Source of the DNA: Caballeronia novacaledonica
GTDB lineage: Bacteria > Pseudomonadota > Gammaproteobacteria > Burkholderiales > Burkholderiaceae
Direction: 5' to 3'
Assembly: GCF_900258035.1 (NCBI RefSeq)
Contig: NZ_OGTP01000017.1
Location: 79,519-143,518, forward strand
DNA: 64,000 bases
The position numbers and the translations under genes were made by a program. The notes below the pieces were generated by a model. That model was not told the origin of the DNA, searched no databases, and worked only from the letters and a program-made list of their open reading frames with translations. This document shows, one piece after another, positions 34,919-44,263 of the stretch. The number at the start of each line of letters is the position of its first letter. Position 1 is the first letter of the stretch.

Positions 34919-36303
34919 TCGCTCGTCTCCATGCGCTCGTGCGGCGCGAGTGCCATCGGCAGCGGTTTGACGGGCGCCTGGCCGCGCAGGCGCCCGACTG
35001 CTTCGAGCGGTATGCGCGCTTGCGCCGCGATGACTTCCGCGCCCGCATGCGCGCAGAAGCGGCCCTGGCATCGGCCCATGCCGACGCGCGAAAAAGCCTT
35101 CGCGCGATTCGCTTCCGTCGCGCCCATTTCGTTCACGACGCGTCTCAATTCACCCGCCGTGATCGCTTCACAACGACAGACGATGGTTTCGTCCGGCAAG
35201 GTGGCGGCGAATCGCGCGGGCCACGGAAATGCGGTACGCAAGCCCGCCGCGAAGCGCGTGAAGCGGTTTAGTTGCATGCGCAACTTGTCGGCTTCTTCTT
35301 CATCGCAAGTCATGCCGATATCTTTCATCGCCGCGAGCGCCGCGAGCCGTCCCGCGCGCTCGGCCGCATCCGCGCCGCGCACGCGCGCACCGTCACCCGC
35401 TAGATAGACGCCTTTTACGTTGCTGCGGCCGTCCTCATCGGCGACGGGAAGCCACTGTTGCAACGCATGATCGAAGCGGAATTCGCAGCCCGCGAGATCG
35501 GCGAGTTGCGTTTCGGAGCGCAGGTGATAGCCGAGCGCGACGGCATCGCATTCGACTTCGAGCATAGCGCCATCGGCGAGCCTGATGCGCACGCTCCGAA
35601 CGCCATGCTCCGGCGTCCCCTGAATCTCGACCGGCTTAATGCCGCGATGAACGGGCACGCGCGCATTCTTGAGCACGTTCATCAACGCGATGCCCTTCTT
35701 CAGCGTCGATGGAATCGCGAGCAGTTGCGGCAATGCGCGCAGACGTTGCGTGAATGTCGATGTATCGAGCACCGCGCTCACCGTCGCGCCCGCCTTCACG
35801 TATTGCGCGGCGACGAGATACAAGAGCGGACCCGTGCCCATCATCACGACGCGCGAACCGATCGCGCATCCCTGCGATTTCAGCGCCACCTGCGCGCCGC
35901 CGAGGCTATAGGTTCCCGCGTGATGCCAGCCGGGCACGGGCATCAGTCGATCGGTCGCGCCACTGCAAACGATGAGCGCATCGAACGCAAGCTCGCGATG
36001 ACGCGTGCCGCTCGCCGTATGCACCGCGTTCGGCGCGACGTTCCACACGAGCGTATCGGGCACATAGTCGATGTGCGGCCGCAACGCATCGAATGTCTCG
36101 TGCAACGCGCGCGCGCGTTGCGCCTCGGTGCCGTACAAGGTGTCGTACGTGCGCGTGAATCCTTCCGGCTGACGACGATAAATCTGCCCGCCGTCGCGCC
36201 TGCTTTCATCGATCACCACGGGACGCAAGCCCGCTTCCACGAGCGCCTGCGCCGCGCGCACGCCCGCCGGACCCGCGCCGATCACGATCACAGTCGCGGC
36301 CAT
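34915..36303 (-). CDS. NAD/FAD flavoprotein subunit with BFD-type [2Fe-2S] domain (HcnB/OoxA-like)
   Basis: A 462-residue protein from ATG 36303, preceded by GGAGAGGG. N-terminal dinucleotide fold (VIVIGAGPAGVRAAQALVEAGL), internal NAD-binding region, and a C-terminal BFD-like domain (about 370-430) with four cysteines: CRC in IVCRCEAITAGEL and C-x4-C in GRCQGRFCAH. It should pass electrons from the FAD oxidase subunit onward. It overlaps the small ferredoxin gene by 16 nt. Confidence 0.87.
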   Translation of the reverse strand: MAATVIVIGAGPAGVRAAQALVEAGLRPVVIDESRRDGGQIYRRQPEGFTRTYDTLYGTEAQRARALHETFDALRPHIDYVPDTLVWNVAPNAVHTASGTRHRELAFDALIVCSGATDRLMPVPGWHHAGTYSLGGAQVALKSQGCAIGSRVVMMGTGPLLYLVAAQYVKAGATVSAVLDTSTFTQRLRALPQLLAIPSTLKKGIALMNVLKNARVPVHRGIKPVEIQGTPEHGVRSVRIRLADGAMLEVECDAVALGYHLRSETQLADLAGCEFRFDHALQQWLPVADEDGRSNVKGVYLAGDGARVRGADAAERAGRLAALAAMKDIGMTCDEEEADKLRMQLNRFTRFAAGLRTAFPWPARFAATLPDETIVCRCEAITAGELRRVVNEMGATEANRAKAFSRVGMGRCQGRFCAHAGAEVIAAQARIPLEAVGRLRGQAPVKPLPMALAPHERMETSE

Positions 36304-36602
36304 ACGCCCTCTCCGGCTTGCGACAGACGCGTGACGATCGACATGCCTTCGACCGCCGGCGTCGTGCAGGCGCGCACGCGGTCGCCGTCTTCGGTCCACA
36401 CCCAGCAGTCCTGGCATGCGCCCATCACGCAGAACCCCGCGCGACGGCCGTCGCCGAATTCGGAATCGCGAAGATCGTGTTGCGAGGTGAGCAACGCGAC
36501 CATCAGCGTGTCGCCTTCGGCTGCGAGCGCGCGTCTGCCATCAATCAGGATGCCGAATGTTCTGCGCCCTTTCTCCGAGACTCTCACGAAGCGTCCGTTC
36601 AT
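36288..36602 (-). CDS. Small [2Fe-2S] ferredoxin-like subunit (HcnA-like)
   Basis: A 104-residue protein from ATG 36602. The iron-sulfur motif is seen as GFCVMGACQDCWV followed by RACTTP, giving four Cys in the C-x4-C-x2-C...C pattern of small subunits in HcnABC and in heterotrimeric hydroxyproline/opine dehydrogenases. Its start overlaps the stop of the ABC ATPase gene by 4 nt (36599-36602), so the oxidase and the transporter are made from one transcript. Confidence 0.87.
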   Translation of the reverse strand: MNGRFVRVSEKGRRTFGILIDGRRALAAEGDTLMVALLTSQHDLRDSEFGDGRRAGFCVMGACQDCWVWTEDGDRVRACTTPAVEGMSIVTRLSQAGEGVWPRL

Positions 36603-38434
36603 ACCGTCACCGTTTCCGTCGACTGCATGCGCGCGAGATCGTCGGCGCTGTGATGGCACAGAATTTCCGCGCCCGATGGCAAGGTCTTCTTCGATGGCGC
36701 CGTCACATTGCATTTGCCGTCGATGCGCGCCGCGCAACGCGAACGGAAGCTGCACAGCTCGCGCGCATCGCTTTCCGGGCCGAGCACGGGCAACGCGCCG
36801 AGCGCCATCGCGCGACGCGAATCGAGCCAGCCGGGACGCAGCGCCGGCACCGAATCGACGAGCAGTCCCGTGTACGGGTGATAAGGCGGATGCGAAAGCG
36901 CTTCGCGCTGGCCCGCTTCGACGCATCGACCCGCATAGAGCACGATCACTTCGTCGCAGATGGCGCGCACCGTCGAAATGTCGTGGCTGATGAACATGTA
37001 CGACACGTTCAGCTCGCGACGCAGTTCCGCGAGCAGATCGAGGATCGCCGCGCCGACGACCGTATCGAGCGCGGACGTCACTTCATCGCAGAGAATGAGT
37101 TCGGGATTCGCGGCGAGCGCACGCGCGAGATTCACGCGCTGCTTCTGTCCGCCCGACAAACCGCCTGGCTGACGCTTCGCGATCGACGCGGGCAGCTTCA
37201 CCAGATCGAGCAGCGCGAGCATGCGCTTTTGCGCAGGCGCACCGCGCAGGCCGTGATAGAAATTCATCGGCCGCGCAAGGATATCGGCGATGGTGCGGCT
37301 CGGGTTCAGCGCGGTATCGGCGTTCTGAAACACGATCTGCACGCGGCGATATTGCTCCAGCGTGCGCGCCGACAGCTTCGCGGGCAAGGGCTTGCCGTCG
37401 AGCAGCACGTCGCCGTGCGCGCGATCGACGAGGCCCGCGATCACGCGCGCGAGCGTCGTCTTGCCCGAGCCCGATTCGCCGATCACGCCGAGCGTGCTGC
37501 CGCGCACGATCTTCAGACTCACGTCGTCGAGCACGCGCACGGCGGGCACGCCATTCGCATCGATGCGGCCATAGCCCGCGCTCAGATTGCGTATTTCGAG
37601 CAGCGGAACGTCACGCGCTATTTCCGGCATCGTGAGTTCCGCTTCGGGACGGCGTGTCGCGGCGAGCAGTTGCCGCGTGTAGTCGTCGGCGGGGGCATCG
37701 AGCACTTGCGTCGTCGTGCCGTTCTCGCGCACGCGTCCGCCATTCAGCACGACGATGCGATCCGCCATCTGCGCGACGACCGCGAGATCGTGCGACACGT
37801 ACACGGCCGTCGTGCCCAGTTCGCGCACCACGCCCTTGAATGCGGCGAGCACTTCGATCTGCGTGGTCACGTCGAGCGCCGTGGTCGGTTCGTCGAACAC
37901 GACGACGGCGGGATCGGTGATCAACGCCATCGCCGCCATGAGCCGCTGCAACTGACCGCCCGACACCTGATGCGGGTAACGATCGCCGATGCTCTCGGGA
38001 TTCGGCAACGCCAGCGAACGGAACAGACCGATCGCTTTTTCACGCGCGGCGGCGGGCGTCATCAGCTTGTGCAGCAGTGCGGGCTCGGTGACCTGATCCA
38101 TGATCGTGCGCGCCGGATTGAAGCCCGCCGATGCGCTCTGCGCGACATACGCGACCGTGCGCGCACGCAATGCGCGCCGGCCTTTCGCGTCGAGCGAGAG
38201 GACATCCGTATCGCCGATCTTCACCGAGCCGCCCGCAATCGCGCAGCCGCCGCGCGCATAGCCGAGCAGCGCCAGCGCGATGGTCGTCTTGCCCGAACCC
38301 GACTCGCCGATCAGCGCGAGCACTTCGCCCTTCTTCACCGCGAAGTCGACGCCCTTCACGATCTCGACGACCGGCTCCGGCGCCACGCCCGCGACGACGC
38401 GCAAGCCTTTCACTTCGATCATGTTCGTATTCAT
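36599..38434 (-). CDS. Dipeptide/oligopeptide ABC transporter, fused double ATPase (DppD-DppF type)
   Basis: A 611-residue protein containing two complete ATP-binding cassettes. First (about 5-265): GESGSGKTT, VSGGQLQR, VVVFDEPTTALD. Second (about 285-590): GESGSGKTT, LSGGQKQR, LILCDEVTSALD, ending in the oligopeptide-transporter C-terminal domain with Cys residues (RELCSFRSRCAARIDGKCNV). Fusion into one chain is common in this group. It overlaps the permease gene upstream by 4 nt. Confidence 0.92.
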   Translation of the reverse strand: MNTNMIEVKGLRVVAGVAPEPVVEIVKGVDFAVKKGEVLALIGESGSGKTTIALALLGYARGGCAIAGGSVKIGDTDVLSLDAKGRRALRARTVAYVAQSASAGFNPARTIMDQVTEPALLHKLMTPAAAREKAIGLFRSLALPNPESIGDRYPHQVSGGQLQRLMAAMALITDPAVVVFDEPTTALDVTTQIEVLAAFKGVVRELGTTAVYVSHDLAVVAQMADRIVVLNGGRVRENGTTTQVLDAPADDYTRQLLAATRRPEAELTMPEIARDVPLLEIRNLSAGYGRIDANGVPAVRVLDDVSLKIVRGSTLGVIGESGSGKTTLARVIAGLVDRAHGDVLLDGKPLPAKLSARTLEQYRRVQIVFQNADTALNPSRTIADILARPMNFYHGLRGAPAQKRMLALLDLVKLPASIAKRQPGGLSGGQKQRVNLARALAANPELILCDEVTSALDTVVGAAILDLLAELRRELNVSYMFISHDISTVRAICDEVIVLYAGRCVEAGQREALSHPPYHPYTGLLVDSVPALRPGWLDSRRAMALGALPVLGPESDARELCSFRSRCAARIDGKCNVTAPSKKTLPSGAEILCHHSADDLARMQSTETVTV

Positions 38435-39363
38435 TGACCGGCTCCCTGCGAACGCGCGCCATGACGACGCAAGCTGTCGATGAGCAGATTCACGCCGACG
38501 GTCAGCGTCGCGATCGCCACCGCGGGCATCAGCACGGCGGGCGCGCCTTCCGCCAGACCGCCGATGTTCTCGCGCACGAGCGAGCCCCAGTCCGCATTCG
38601 GCGGCTGCACGCCGAGGCCGAGAAAGCTCAGGCCCGAGAGCAGCAGCACGATGAACACGAAGCGCAGGCCGAAGTCCGCGAGCATCGGATGAATCATGTT
38701 GGGCAGCACTTCCACGCGCGCGATATAGAAGATCTTTTCGCCGCGCGCCTTCGCCACCTGCACGTATTCAAGCGTCATGATGTTCACCGCGAGCGAGCGC
38801 GAAATGCGAAACGCGCCGGGAATGTAGGCGAGCGCGGCGACCATCATCAGCATCGGAATGGACGAGCCGAACGCCGCGATCACGACGAGCGCGAGAATCT
38901 TGCTCGGGATCGAGATGAGGGCATCGAAGAGGCGGCTCAGCACTTCATCGACCCATCGTCCCGACACCGCCGCGATCAAACCGAAGAAGGTGCCGATGAC
39001 GCTCGCCGCGACCGTCGATGCGAGCGCGAGGCCGACCGTGTATTGCGTGCCGTACAGAATGCGGCTCAACATGTCGCGGCCGAGATAGTCGGTGCCGAGC
39101 AGATGCGCCGCGCTGTACGAGCCGAATATTTCCGTCGACGTGAACGCGCCGCCTTTATATGGCGCGACCACCGGCCCGATGAACGCGACCGCGAGCCAGA
39201 ACACGACGATGAAGAGACCGATCAGCCCGAGCACGGAGAAGCGATCGGCAAGGCGTTTGAACGCGTTGCGCCTGACGACGACAGGCGTCTGCTCCTGCGG
39301 CGCGTCGGCGGGAGGCTGCTCGTATAGCACGGTCGTGGCGTGAGAAGAGACGTTCCGGTTCAT
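38431..39363 (-). CDS. Dipeptide-type ABC transporter permease (DppC-like)
   Basis: A 310-residue inner-membrane protein with a cytoplasmic N-terminus, about six membrane segments, and the EAA-loop sequence (YVQVAKARGEKIFYIARVEVLPNMIHPML) that docks on the ATPase. Its start overlaps the stop of the DppB-like gene by 4 nt. Confidence 0.92.
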   Translation of the reverse strand: MNRNVSSHATTVLYEQPPADAPQEQTPVVVRRNAFKRLADRFSVLGLIGLFIVVFWLAVAFIGPVVAPYKGGAFTSTEIFGSYSAAHLLGTDYLGRDMLSRILYGTQYTVGLALASTVAASVIGTFFGLIAAVSGRWVDEVLSRLFDALISIPSKILALVVIAAFGSSIPMLMMVAALAYIPGAFRISRSLAVNIMTLEYVQVAKARGEKIFYIARVEVLPNMIHPMLADFGLRFVFIVLLLSGLSFLGLGVQPPNADWGSLVRENIGGLAEGAPAVLMPAVAIATLTVGVNLLIDSLRRHGARSQGAGQ

Positions 39364-40316
39364 CGTTGACGCAGCCTCGGGTTGGAGACGATCTGAGCCA
39401 GATCGGCAATGAGCACGAGCACGAGATAAGCCGCGCAGAAGACCATCACGCAGCCTTGCACGAGCGGCATGTCGCGATTGGTGACGGCATCGACCATCAG
39501 GCTCGCGAGGCCGGGATAGTTGAAGATCGATTCGACGATCACCACGCCGCCGAACAGATACGACAGCGAAAGCGCGACCGCATTGGCGATCGGTCCGATG
39601 GTGTTCGGCAACACATGGCGCAAGACGACGCGCACGGGCGTTGCGCCTTTCAGCAGCGCCATTTCCACATACGATGCGTTCAGTTGATCGAGCACCGCCG
39701 CGCGCGTCATGCGCGCCATCTGCGCGACGATCACGCAGCAGAGCGTCATCACCGGCATCGCGTACGTGCGCACGAGCGCGCCGAACGACGATACATCCGA
39801 CAGATACGACAACGCGGGCAGCCAGCGCAGCTTCACCGCGAAGATCAGCACGGCGATGGTCGCGACGAGAAACTCGGGCACGGCCACGGTCGAGAGCGTG
39901 AGCACGTTGAGCGCGCGATCGACGAGCGAGCCGCGATACATCGCCGATGCAATGCCGATCACGAGCGCGAGCGGCACCGAGACGAGCGCGGTCAATCCGG
40001 CGAGCACGAGCGAATTCGGCAAACGCGTGGCGATCAGTTCGCTGACCGGCAGATTATTCGAGAGCGACGTGCCGAAGTTGCCCGTCACCACATGCACGAG
40101 CCATTGCAGATAACGCGAGACCGCGGGCTGATCGAGGCCGAACTGATGCCGCAGCGCGGCCACCTGCTCGGGTGTCGCCGCCTGACCGAGCGCCTGCTGC
40201 GCGGCATCGCCCGGCAAGAGACCGGTGATGCCGAACACCACCATCGACACGATGAACAGCGTGAGCAGCGCGAGGCCGAGGCGCGCGGCGACGAGTCGTT
40301 GCGCATGAACTTTCAT
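39360..40316 (-). CDS. Dipeptide-type ABC transporter permease (DppB-like)
   Basis: A 318-residue permease with an N-terminal membrane helix (LGLALLTLFIVSMVVFGI), the conserved LPGDAAQQALGQAATPEQ loop and an EAA-type loop (YVEMALLKGATPVRVVLRHVLPNTIGPI). It forms the channel with the DppC-like protein. The binding-protein gene lies 73 nt upstream. Confidence 0.92.
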   Translation of the reverse strand: MKVHAQRLVAARLGLALLTLFIVSMVVFGITGLLPGDAAQQALGQAATPEQVAALRHQFGLDQPAVSRYLQWLVHVVTGNFGTSLSNNLPVSELIATRLPNSLVLAGLTALVSVPLALVIGIASAMYRGSLVDRALNVLTLSTVAVPEFLVATIAVLIFAVKLRWLPALSYLSDVSSFGALVRTYAMPVMTLCCVIVAQMARMTRAAVLDQLNASYVEMALLKGATPVRVVLRHVLPNTIGPIANAVALSLSYLFGGVVIVESIFNYPGLASLMVDAVTNRDMPLVQGCVMVFCAAYLVLVLIADLAQIVSNPRLRQR

Positions 40317-40389
40317 CGGATATCGCCTCTCGTTGAAGGGTTGATGTCGCGCGCCTCAAAGATAGCGCGCGTCCCGCGTCAAGGCACGC

Positions 40390-42012
40390 TCATGCCTCGA
40401 GCCACACGTTTTCCGCGAACATCCAGCCCATCAGACCTGCGAGCGGAATGCCGCCCAGTCCCTTGAGCTTCGTGGTGTGCGCATCGAGCGAACTCTGGAA
40501 CATCGGAATGCCGACGCCGCCGTCCTTGTGCACGAGTTCCTGCATGTCGCCGTAGATCTTCTTGCGCTTCGCGTCGTCCGGTTCGCCACGCGCGGCGACG
40601 AGCAACTGGTCGAACTGCGTGCTCTTCCAGTTCGCTTCGTTCCAGGGCGCGTCCGACTTGAAGAATTGCGTGAAGATCACGTCCGCGCTCGGGCGTGCAT
40701 TGATGTTGCCGAAGCCGAGCGGATGCTTCATCCAGTGGTTCGACCAATAACCGTCGGACGGCACGCGCACCACTTGCAGGTTGATGCCCGCTTGCGGCGC
40801 GACCTGCTGCATCAGCACGGCCATTTCGACGGAGCCTTCCGCCGCCGGCGATGCATACAACTGGATCGGCGTGTTGCCGACCTTCGCCTTCTGGAAGTGG
40901 AACTTCGCCTTGTCGGGATCGAACGCGCGTTGCGGCAGGCCCGACATGTAGTACTTGTTGCTCGGATCGATAGGCTGATCGTTGCCGATCGCGCCATAGC
41001 CGCGGAAGATCGTCTTGCGCATCTGCTCGCGGTCCATCAGGTACGTCATGCCGCGACGGAAGTCCGCATTGCCCGTGATGCCGCCATCGTCGCGCATGAT
41101 GAGGTCGGTGTACTGGCCCGTCTTCGTTTCCAGCACCGTGAAGCCCGGCGTGCCCTTGATGCGCTCCGTCGATCGCGCGCTCACCGCGTTGATGAGCTGC
41201 ACGTCGCCCGACATGAGCGCATTCACGCGCGCGGGTTCATCCGCGATGCCGATGAGCTCCACTTCGTCCAGATGCGGCATGCCCGGCTTCCAGTACTTCT
41301 CGTTGCGCACGCCCACGGTGCGCACGCCCGGCGCGAACTCCTTCACCTTGAACGGGCCCGTGCCGACCGCCGTCTTGAAGTCCGTCGTGCCGTCCTTGAT
41401 GATGAGGAAATGCGAGTCCGCGAGAATCACCGGCAAGTCCGCGTTCGCGCCTGTCAGCGTGATCGTGAGTTCGTTCGGGCCGGTCGCCTTGATCTCCTTG
41501 AACTGATCGGCGAGCGTCTTCGCCTTCGAGCCGACCGCCGGGTCTTTATGGCGCATCAGCGAATAGATGACGTCCTGCGGCGCGAGCGACTTGCCGTCGT
41601 GGAACTGCACGCCGCTGCGCAGCTTCACGACCCACACGGTCGCGTCTTTCGTTTCGAGCGATTCGGCGAGCGCCATCTTCGCGCCGAGGTGCTTGTCGAG
41701 TTCGGTCAGGCCGCTATAGAACATGAACGCGCGGGCGTAGTCGGTGCCGAGCGCGCCCTTGGCGGGATCGAGCGTATCGGCGGCGGACGACGACTGCGTC
41801 GCCACGCGGATGCGGCCGCCCTGCTTCGGCTTGTCCTGCGCGAAAGCCGCGCCGCTCGCGGTGAGAAGTCCCGCGCCCGTCACCGACAGCAAGCCGCCCG
41901 CGGCCATCGCGCGAAGGACATTGCGCCGCGACGCGCCACGGCGCGTCAGTTCTTCGAGCCGCTTGCCGGCATCGGCATGGACAAGGGCTTCAGGCGATGT
42001 GTCGATGCTCAT
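40390..42012 (-). CDS. Peptide/opine-type ABC substrate-binding protein, paralogue 1
   Basis: A 540-residue periplasmic protein of the SBP family 5 (DppA-like). A long N-terminal region carries a twin-arginine motif (SRRNVLRAM, about residues 28-36), then GGLLSVTGAGLLTASGAAFA, so export by Tat is likely. The mature protein has VATQSSSAADTLDPAKGALGTDYARAFMFYSGLTELD and the GRPLDP-type family core. A paralogue with the same signature is at 46886-48454. The transported substrate may be an opine, a betaine or a short peptide. Confidence 0.9.
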   Translation of the reverse strand: MSIDTSPEALVHADAGKRLEELTRRGASRRNVLRAMAAGGLLSVTGAGLLTASGAAFAQDKPKQGGRIRVATQSSSAADTLDPAKGALGTDYARAFMFYSGLTELDKHLGAKMALAESLETKDATVWVVKLRSGVQFHDGKSLAPQDVIYSLMRHKDPAVGSKAKTLADQFKEIKATGPNELTITLTGANADLPVILADSHFLIIKDGTTDFKTAVGTGPFKVKEFAPGVRTVGVRNEKYWKPGMPHLDEVELIGIADEPARVNALMSGDVQLINAVSARSTERIKGTPGFTVLETKTGQYTDLIMRDDGGITGNADFRRGMTYLMDREQMRKTIFRGYGAIGNDQPIDPSNKYYMSGLPQRAFDPDKAKFHFQKAKVGNTPIQLYASPAAEGSVEMAVLMQQVAPQAGINLQVVRVPSDGYWSNHWMKHPLGFGNINARPSADVIFTQFFKSDAPWNEANWKSTQFDQLLVAARGEPDDAKRKKIYGDMQELVHKDGGVGIPMFQSSLDAHTTKLKGLGGIPLAGLMGWMFAENVWLEA

Positions 42013-42091
42013 GAACTTCTCCGCGATAGGGGCTGTGAATGTCCGGCGGCTCGATGAGTGGATGCAGGCCGCCTGTGTTTGCTTCGATGCT

Positions 42092-43369
42092 TCAATAGAA
42101 CACGTCTTTGATCGAGTAATACGCGCCGACGAGCGGCAGAAACCAGGGCTTGCCCGTATGGCCCGGAATCGCGGGCCAGTCGAAATCGCGCCACGGGTTC
42201 GCCTCGGCGTTGCCGTTCATCACGTCGGCCATGATCTGGCCCATGTGCGTCGACATCTGCGTGCCGTGGCCGCTGTAGCCCATCGAGAAATAGATGCCGT
42301 CGTGCTGGCCCGCGCGCGGCAGACGATCCGCCGTGATATCGACGAGACCGCCCCAGCAATAGTCGATGCGCACGTTCGCGAGGCTCGGGAAAATCGCTGC
42401 GAGATTCGCTTGCAGAATGCGTCCGCTCTTCGCATCGGATGGACGCTCCGATGCCGTGAAACGCGCGCGTCCGCCGAGCAACAGCCGCGCATCGGGCGTG
42501 ACGCGAAAATAGTTGTGCATCAGACGGCTCGTCGTGTACGAACGCCGGTTCGGCAGCAGCTCCAGCAGCCGATCCGCGGGCAGCGGCTCCGTCACGATGA
42601 TGAACGACCCGACAGGCGCGAGTCTGCGCCGATACCACGAGAACGGGCCGTGCTTCGAGGGGCCCGTCGCGATCAGCACCTGCTTCGCGTGCAACGTGCC
42701 GCGCTTCGAATCGATGCGATATCCGCTGCTGCCTTCCTTCGTGATCGCGGTGACTTCGGCGTGTTCATACAGACGCGCGCCTTGCCTGACCGCCGCTTTT
42801 GCAAGACCGTCGGCGAACTTGCCCATATGCATCTGCCCGCCATGACGTTGCAGCAAGCCGCCATGAAAGGCATCGGATTGCACTTCGTTGCGGACCTGTT
42901 CGCGATCGAGCAGATCGATGTCCGGATCGACTTCACGACGAATCAGTTCGGCCGTCGTCGCGATATGTTCGAGATGATGCGGCTTCGCGGCGAGTTTGAG
43001 CTTGCCCGACCCGAGATAATCGCAATCGATGTGCTCTTCGCGGATCAGACGCTCGACCGTGTCCACCGCCGCCGCATACGCGCGATAACACCCTTGCGCG
43101 CGCTCGACGCCGAATTGCGTGCGCAGCGCCGCGTAGTCCTGCGCGACGCCCGTATTGCACTGCCCGCCGTTACGCCCCGACGCGCCGCCGCCGATGCGCC
43201 CGGCATCGAGCACGACGACGCTCGCGCCGCGTCGGCCCAACGCGAGCGCCGCCGACAAACCCGTGAACCCGCCGCCGATCACGGCGACATCGGCCTGGCC
43301 TTCCGCCGGGCCTTCGCACGTCGAGATCATCGCGGGCGCGGTGTCGAGCCAGTAGGAGTCGAGTTTCAT
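42092..43369 (-). CDS. FAD-dependent amine/amino-acid oxidoreductase (PuuB/DadA-like)
   Basis: A 425-residue flavoprotein with VAVIGGGFTGLSAALALGRRGASV, GRIGGGASGRNGGQ (typical of gamma-glutamylputrescine oxidase), and the C-terminal GYSGHGTQMSTHMGQ loop. It would oxidise a secondary amine or N-substituted amino acid, giving an aldehyde and an amine. Together with the aldehyde dehydrogenase at 44264 this mirrors the Puu route. It lies between the binding protein and the HAD gene, all on one strand. Confidence 0.85.
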   Translation of the reverse strand: MKLDSYWLDTAPAMISTCEGPAEGQADVAVIGGGFTGLSAALALGRRGASVVVLDAGRIGGGASGRNGGQCNTGVAQDYAALRTQFGVERAQGCYRAYAAAVDTVERLIREEHIDCDYLGSGKLKLAAKPHHLEHIATTAELIRREVDPDIDLLDREQVRNEVQSDAFHGGLLQRHGGQMHMGKFADGLAKAAVRQGARLYEHAEVTAITKEGSSGYRIDSKRGTLHAKQVLIATGPSKHGPFSWYRRRLAPVGSFIIVTEPLPADRLLELLPNRRSYTTSRLMHNYFRVTPDARLLLGGRARFTASERPSDAKSGRILQANLAAIFPSLANVRIDYCWGGLVDITADRLPRAGQHDGIYFSMGYSGHGTQMSTHMGQIMADVMNGNAEANPWRDFDWPAIPGHTGKPWFLPLVGAYYSIKDVFY

Positions 43370-43397
43370 CGGCGTTGCTCGCGTGAAGTGGCGTGTT

Positions 43398-44066
43398 TTA
43401 CAGACCGAGTTGACCGGCGAGATCGCCGATGGTGTCCACTTCGTAATACTCGTAGTACGGCGTGCCCGGTTCGTGGCCGCGCTTCACGAACGCCTTGTGC
43501 TTGATGCCCATGTCGTGCGCGGTCATGAGGTCGTAACGCAGGCTCGACGATACGTGCAGCACGTCTTGCGGATTGCAGTTCAACTGGTCGAACATGTACT
43601 CGAAGCCCTGCATGCGCGGCTTGTACGACTGCGCCTGCTGCGCCGTGAACACGCGATGAAACGGCGCGCCGAGTTTGTCGACGTTGCTCTGAATCTGATC
43701 GTTCGATGCGTTCGACAGAATCACGAGCTTGTACTTCGTCGCGAGCCGCGAGAGGCCTTCCGGCACGTCCGGATGCGGGCCCCAGGTCGGCACGGCGAGA
43801 TAAAACTTTTCGGCTTCCGTTTCGTTGAATTCGACATTCATGCGCGCGCATGCACGGCGCACCGAATTGACGATCACGTCGCGATACGGCTTCCACGCGC
43901 CGAGCACTTCGTCGCGGCGATAGCCCGCGAAGAACTTGACGAATTGTTCGAGGTCGTCGCCTTGCAGGCGGTCGGCGTACATCTCGCGGGCCATATCGGC
44001 CATGCGGAATTTCGTCAGCGTGCCGTAACAGTCGAACGTGATGTACTTCGGCTCGAAATCGATCAT
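43398..44066 (-). CDS. HAD-like hydrolase (haloacid dehalogenase type II)
   Basis: A 222-residue HAD enzyme with the nucleophile Asp in YITFDCYGTLTKF (D12), the VILSNASNDQ second motif, the SYKPRMQGF lysine and HVSSSLRYDLMTAHDMGIK. Members related to (S)-2-haloacid dehalogenase with HVSSSLRYD motifs are often found in amine or amino-acid catabolic operons with unknown substrate. It lies 28 nt upstream of the oxidase gene in the same operon. Confidence 0.88.
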   Translation of the reverse strand: MIDFEPKYITFDCYGTLTKFRMADMAREMYADRLQGDDLEQFVKFFAGYRRDEVLGAWKPYRDVIVNSVRRACARMNVEFNETEAEKFYLAVPTWGPHPDVPEGLSRLATKYKLVILSNASNDQIQSNVDKLGAPFHRVFTAQQAQSYKPRMQGFEYMFDQLNCNPQDVLHVSSSLRYDLMTAHDMGIKHKAFVKRGHEPGTPYYEYYEVDTIGDLAGQLGL

Positions 44067-44263
44067 GGTGTCAGTCCTGTCGTGTGATGAACCCGTGCGG
44101 AGTTCAGTGGTGAAAACAAGGAACAGCGAAGCGTTGAGGAAAATTTAAACAAGGCAAAAATGGCCGATGGCGTCGAATGCGTGCCTCGCGGCGACATAAC
44201 TCATGCGTTTTGAGGCACCGCCACAGCAGAAAATGCGGCGCTTATTTAGAACGAACGTGCGTG
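44067..44263. other. Intergenic region between the HAD and aldehyde dehydrogenase genes
   Basis: About 200 bases without a gene. On the minus strand it probably holds the promoter of the HAD-oxidase-transporter operon. A partial resemblance to the tandem element seen elsewhere (CAAAAATGGCCGAT around 44155) may be a degenerate third copy; I regard this as weak. Confidence 0.35.
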
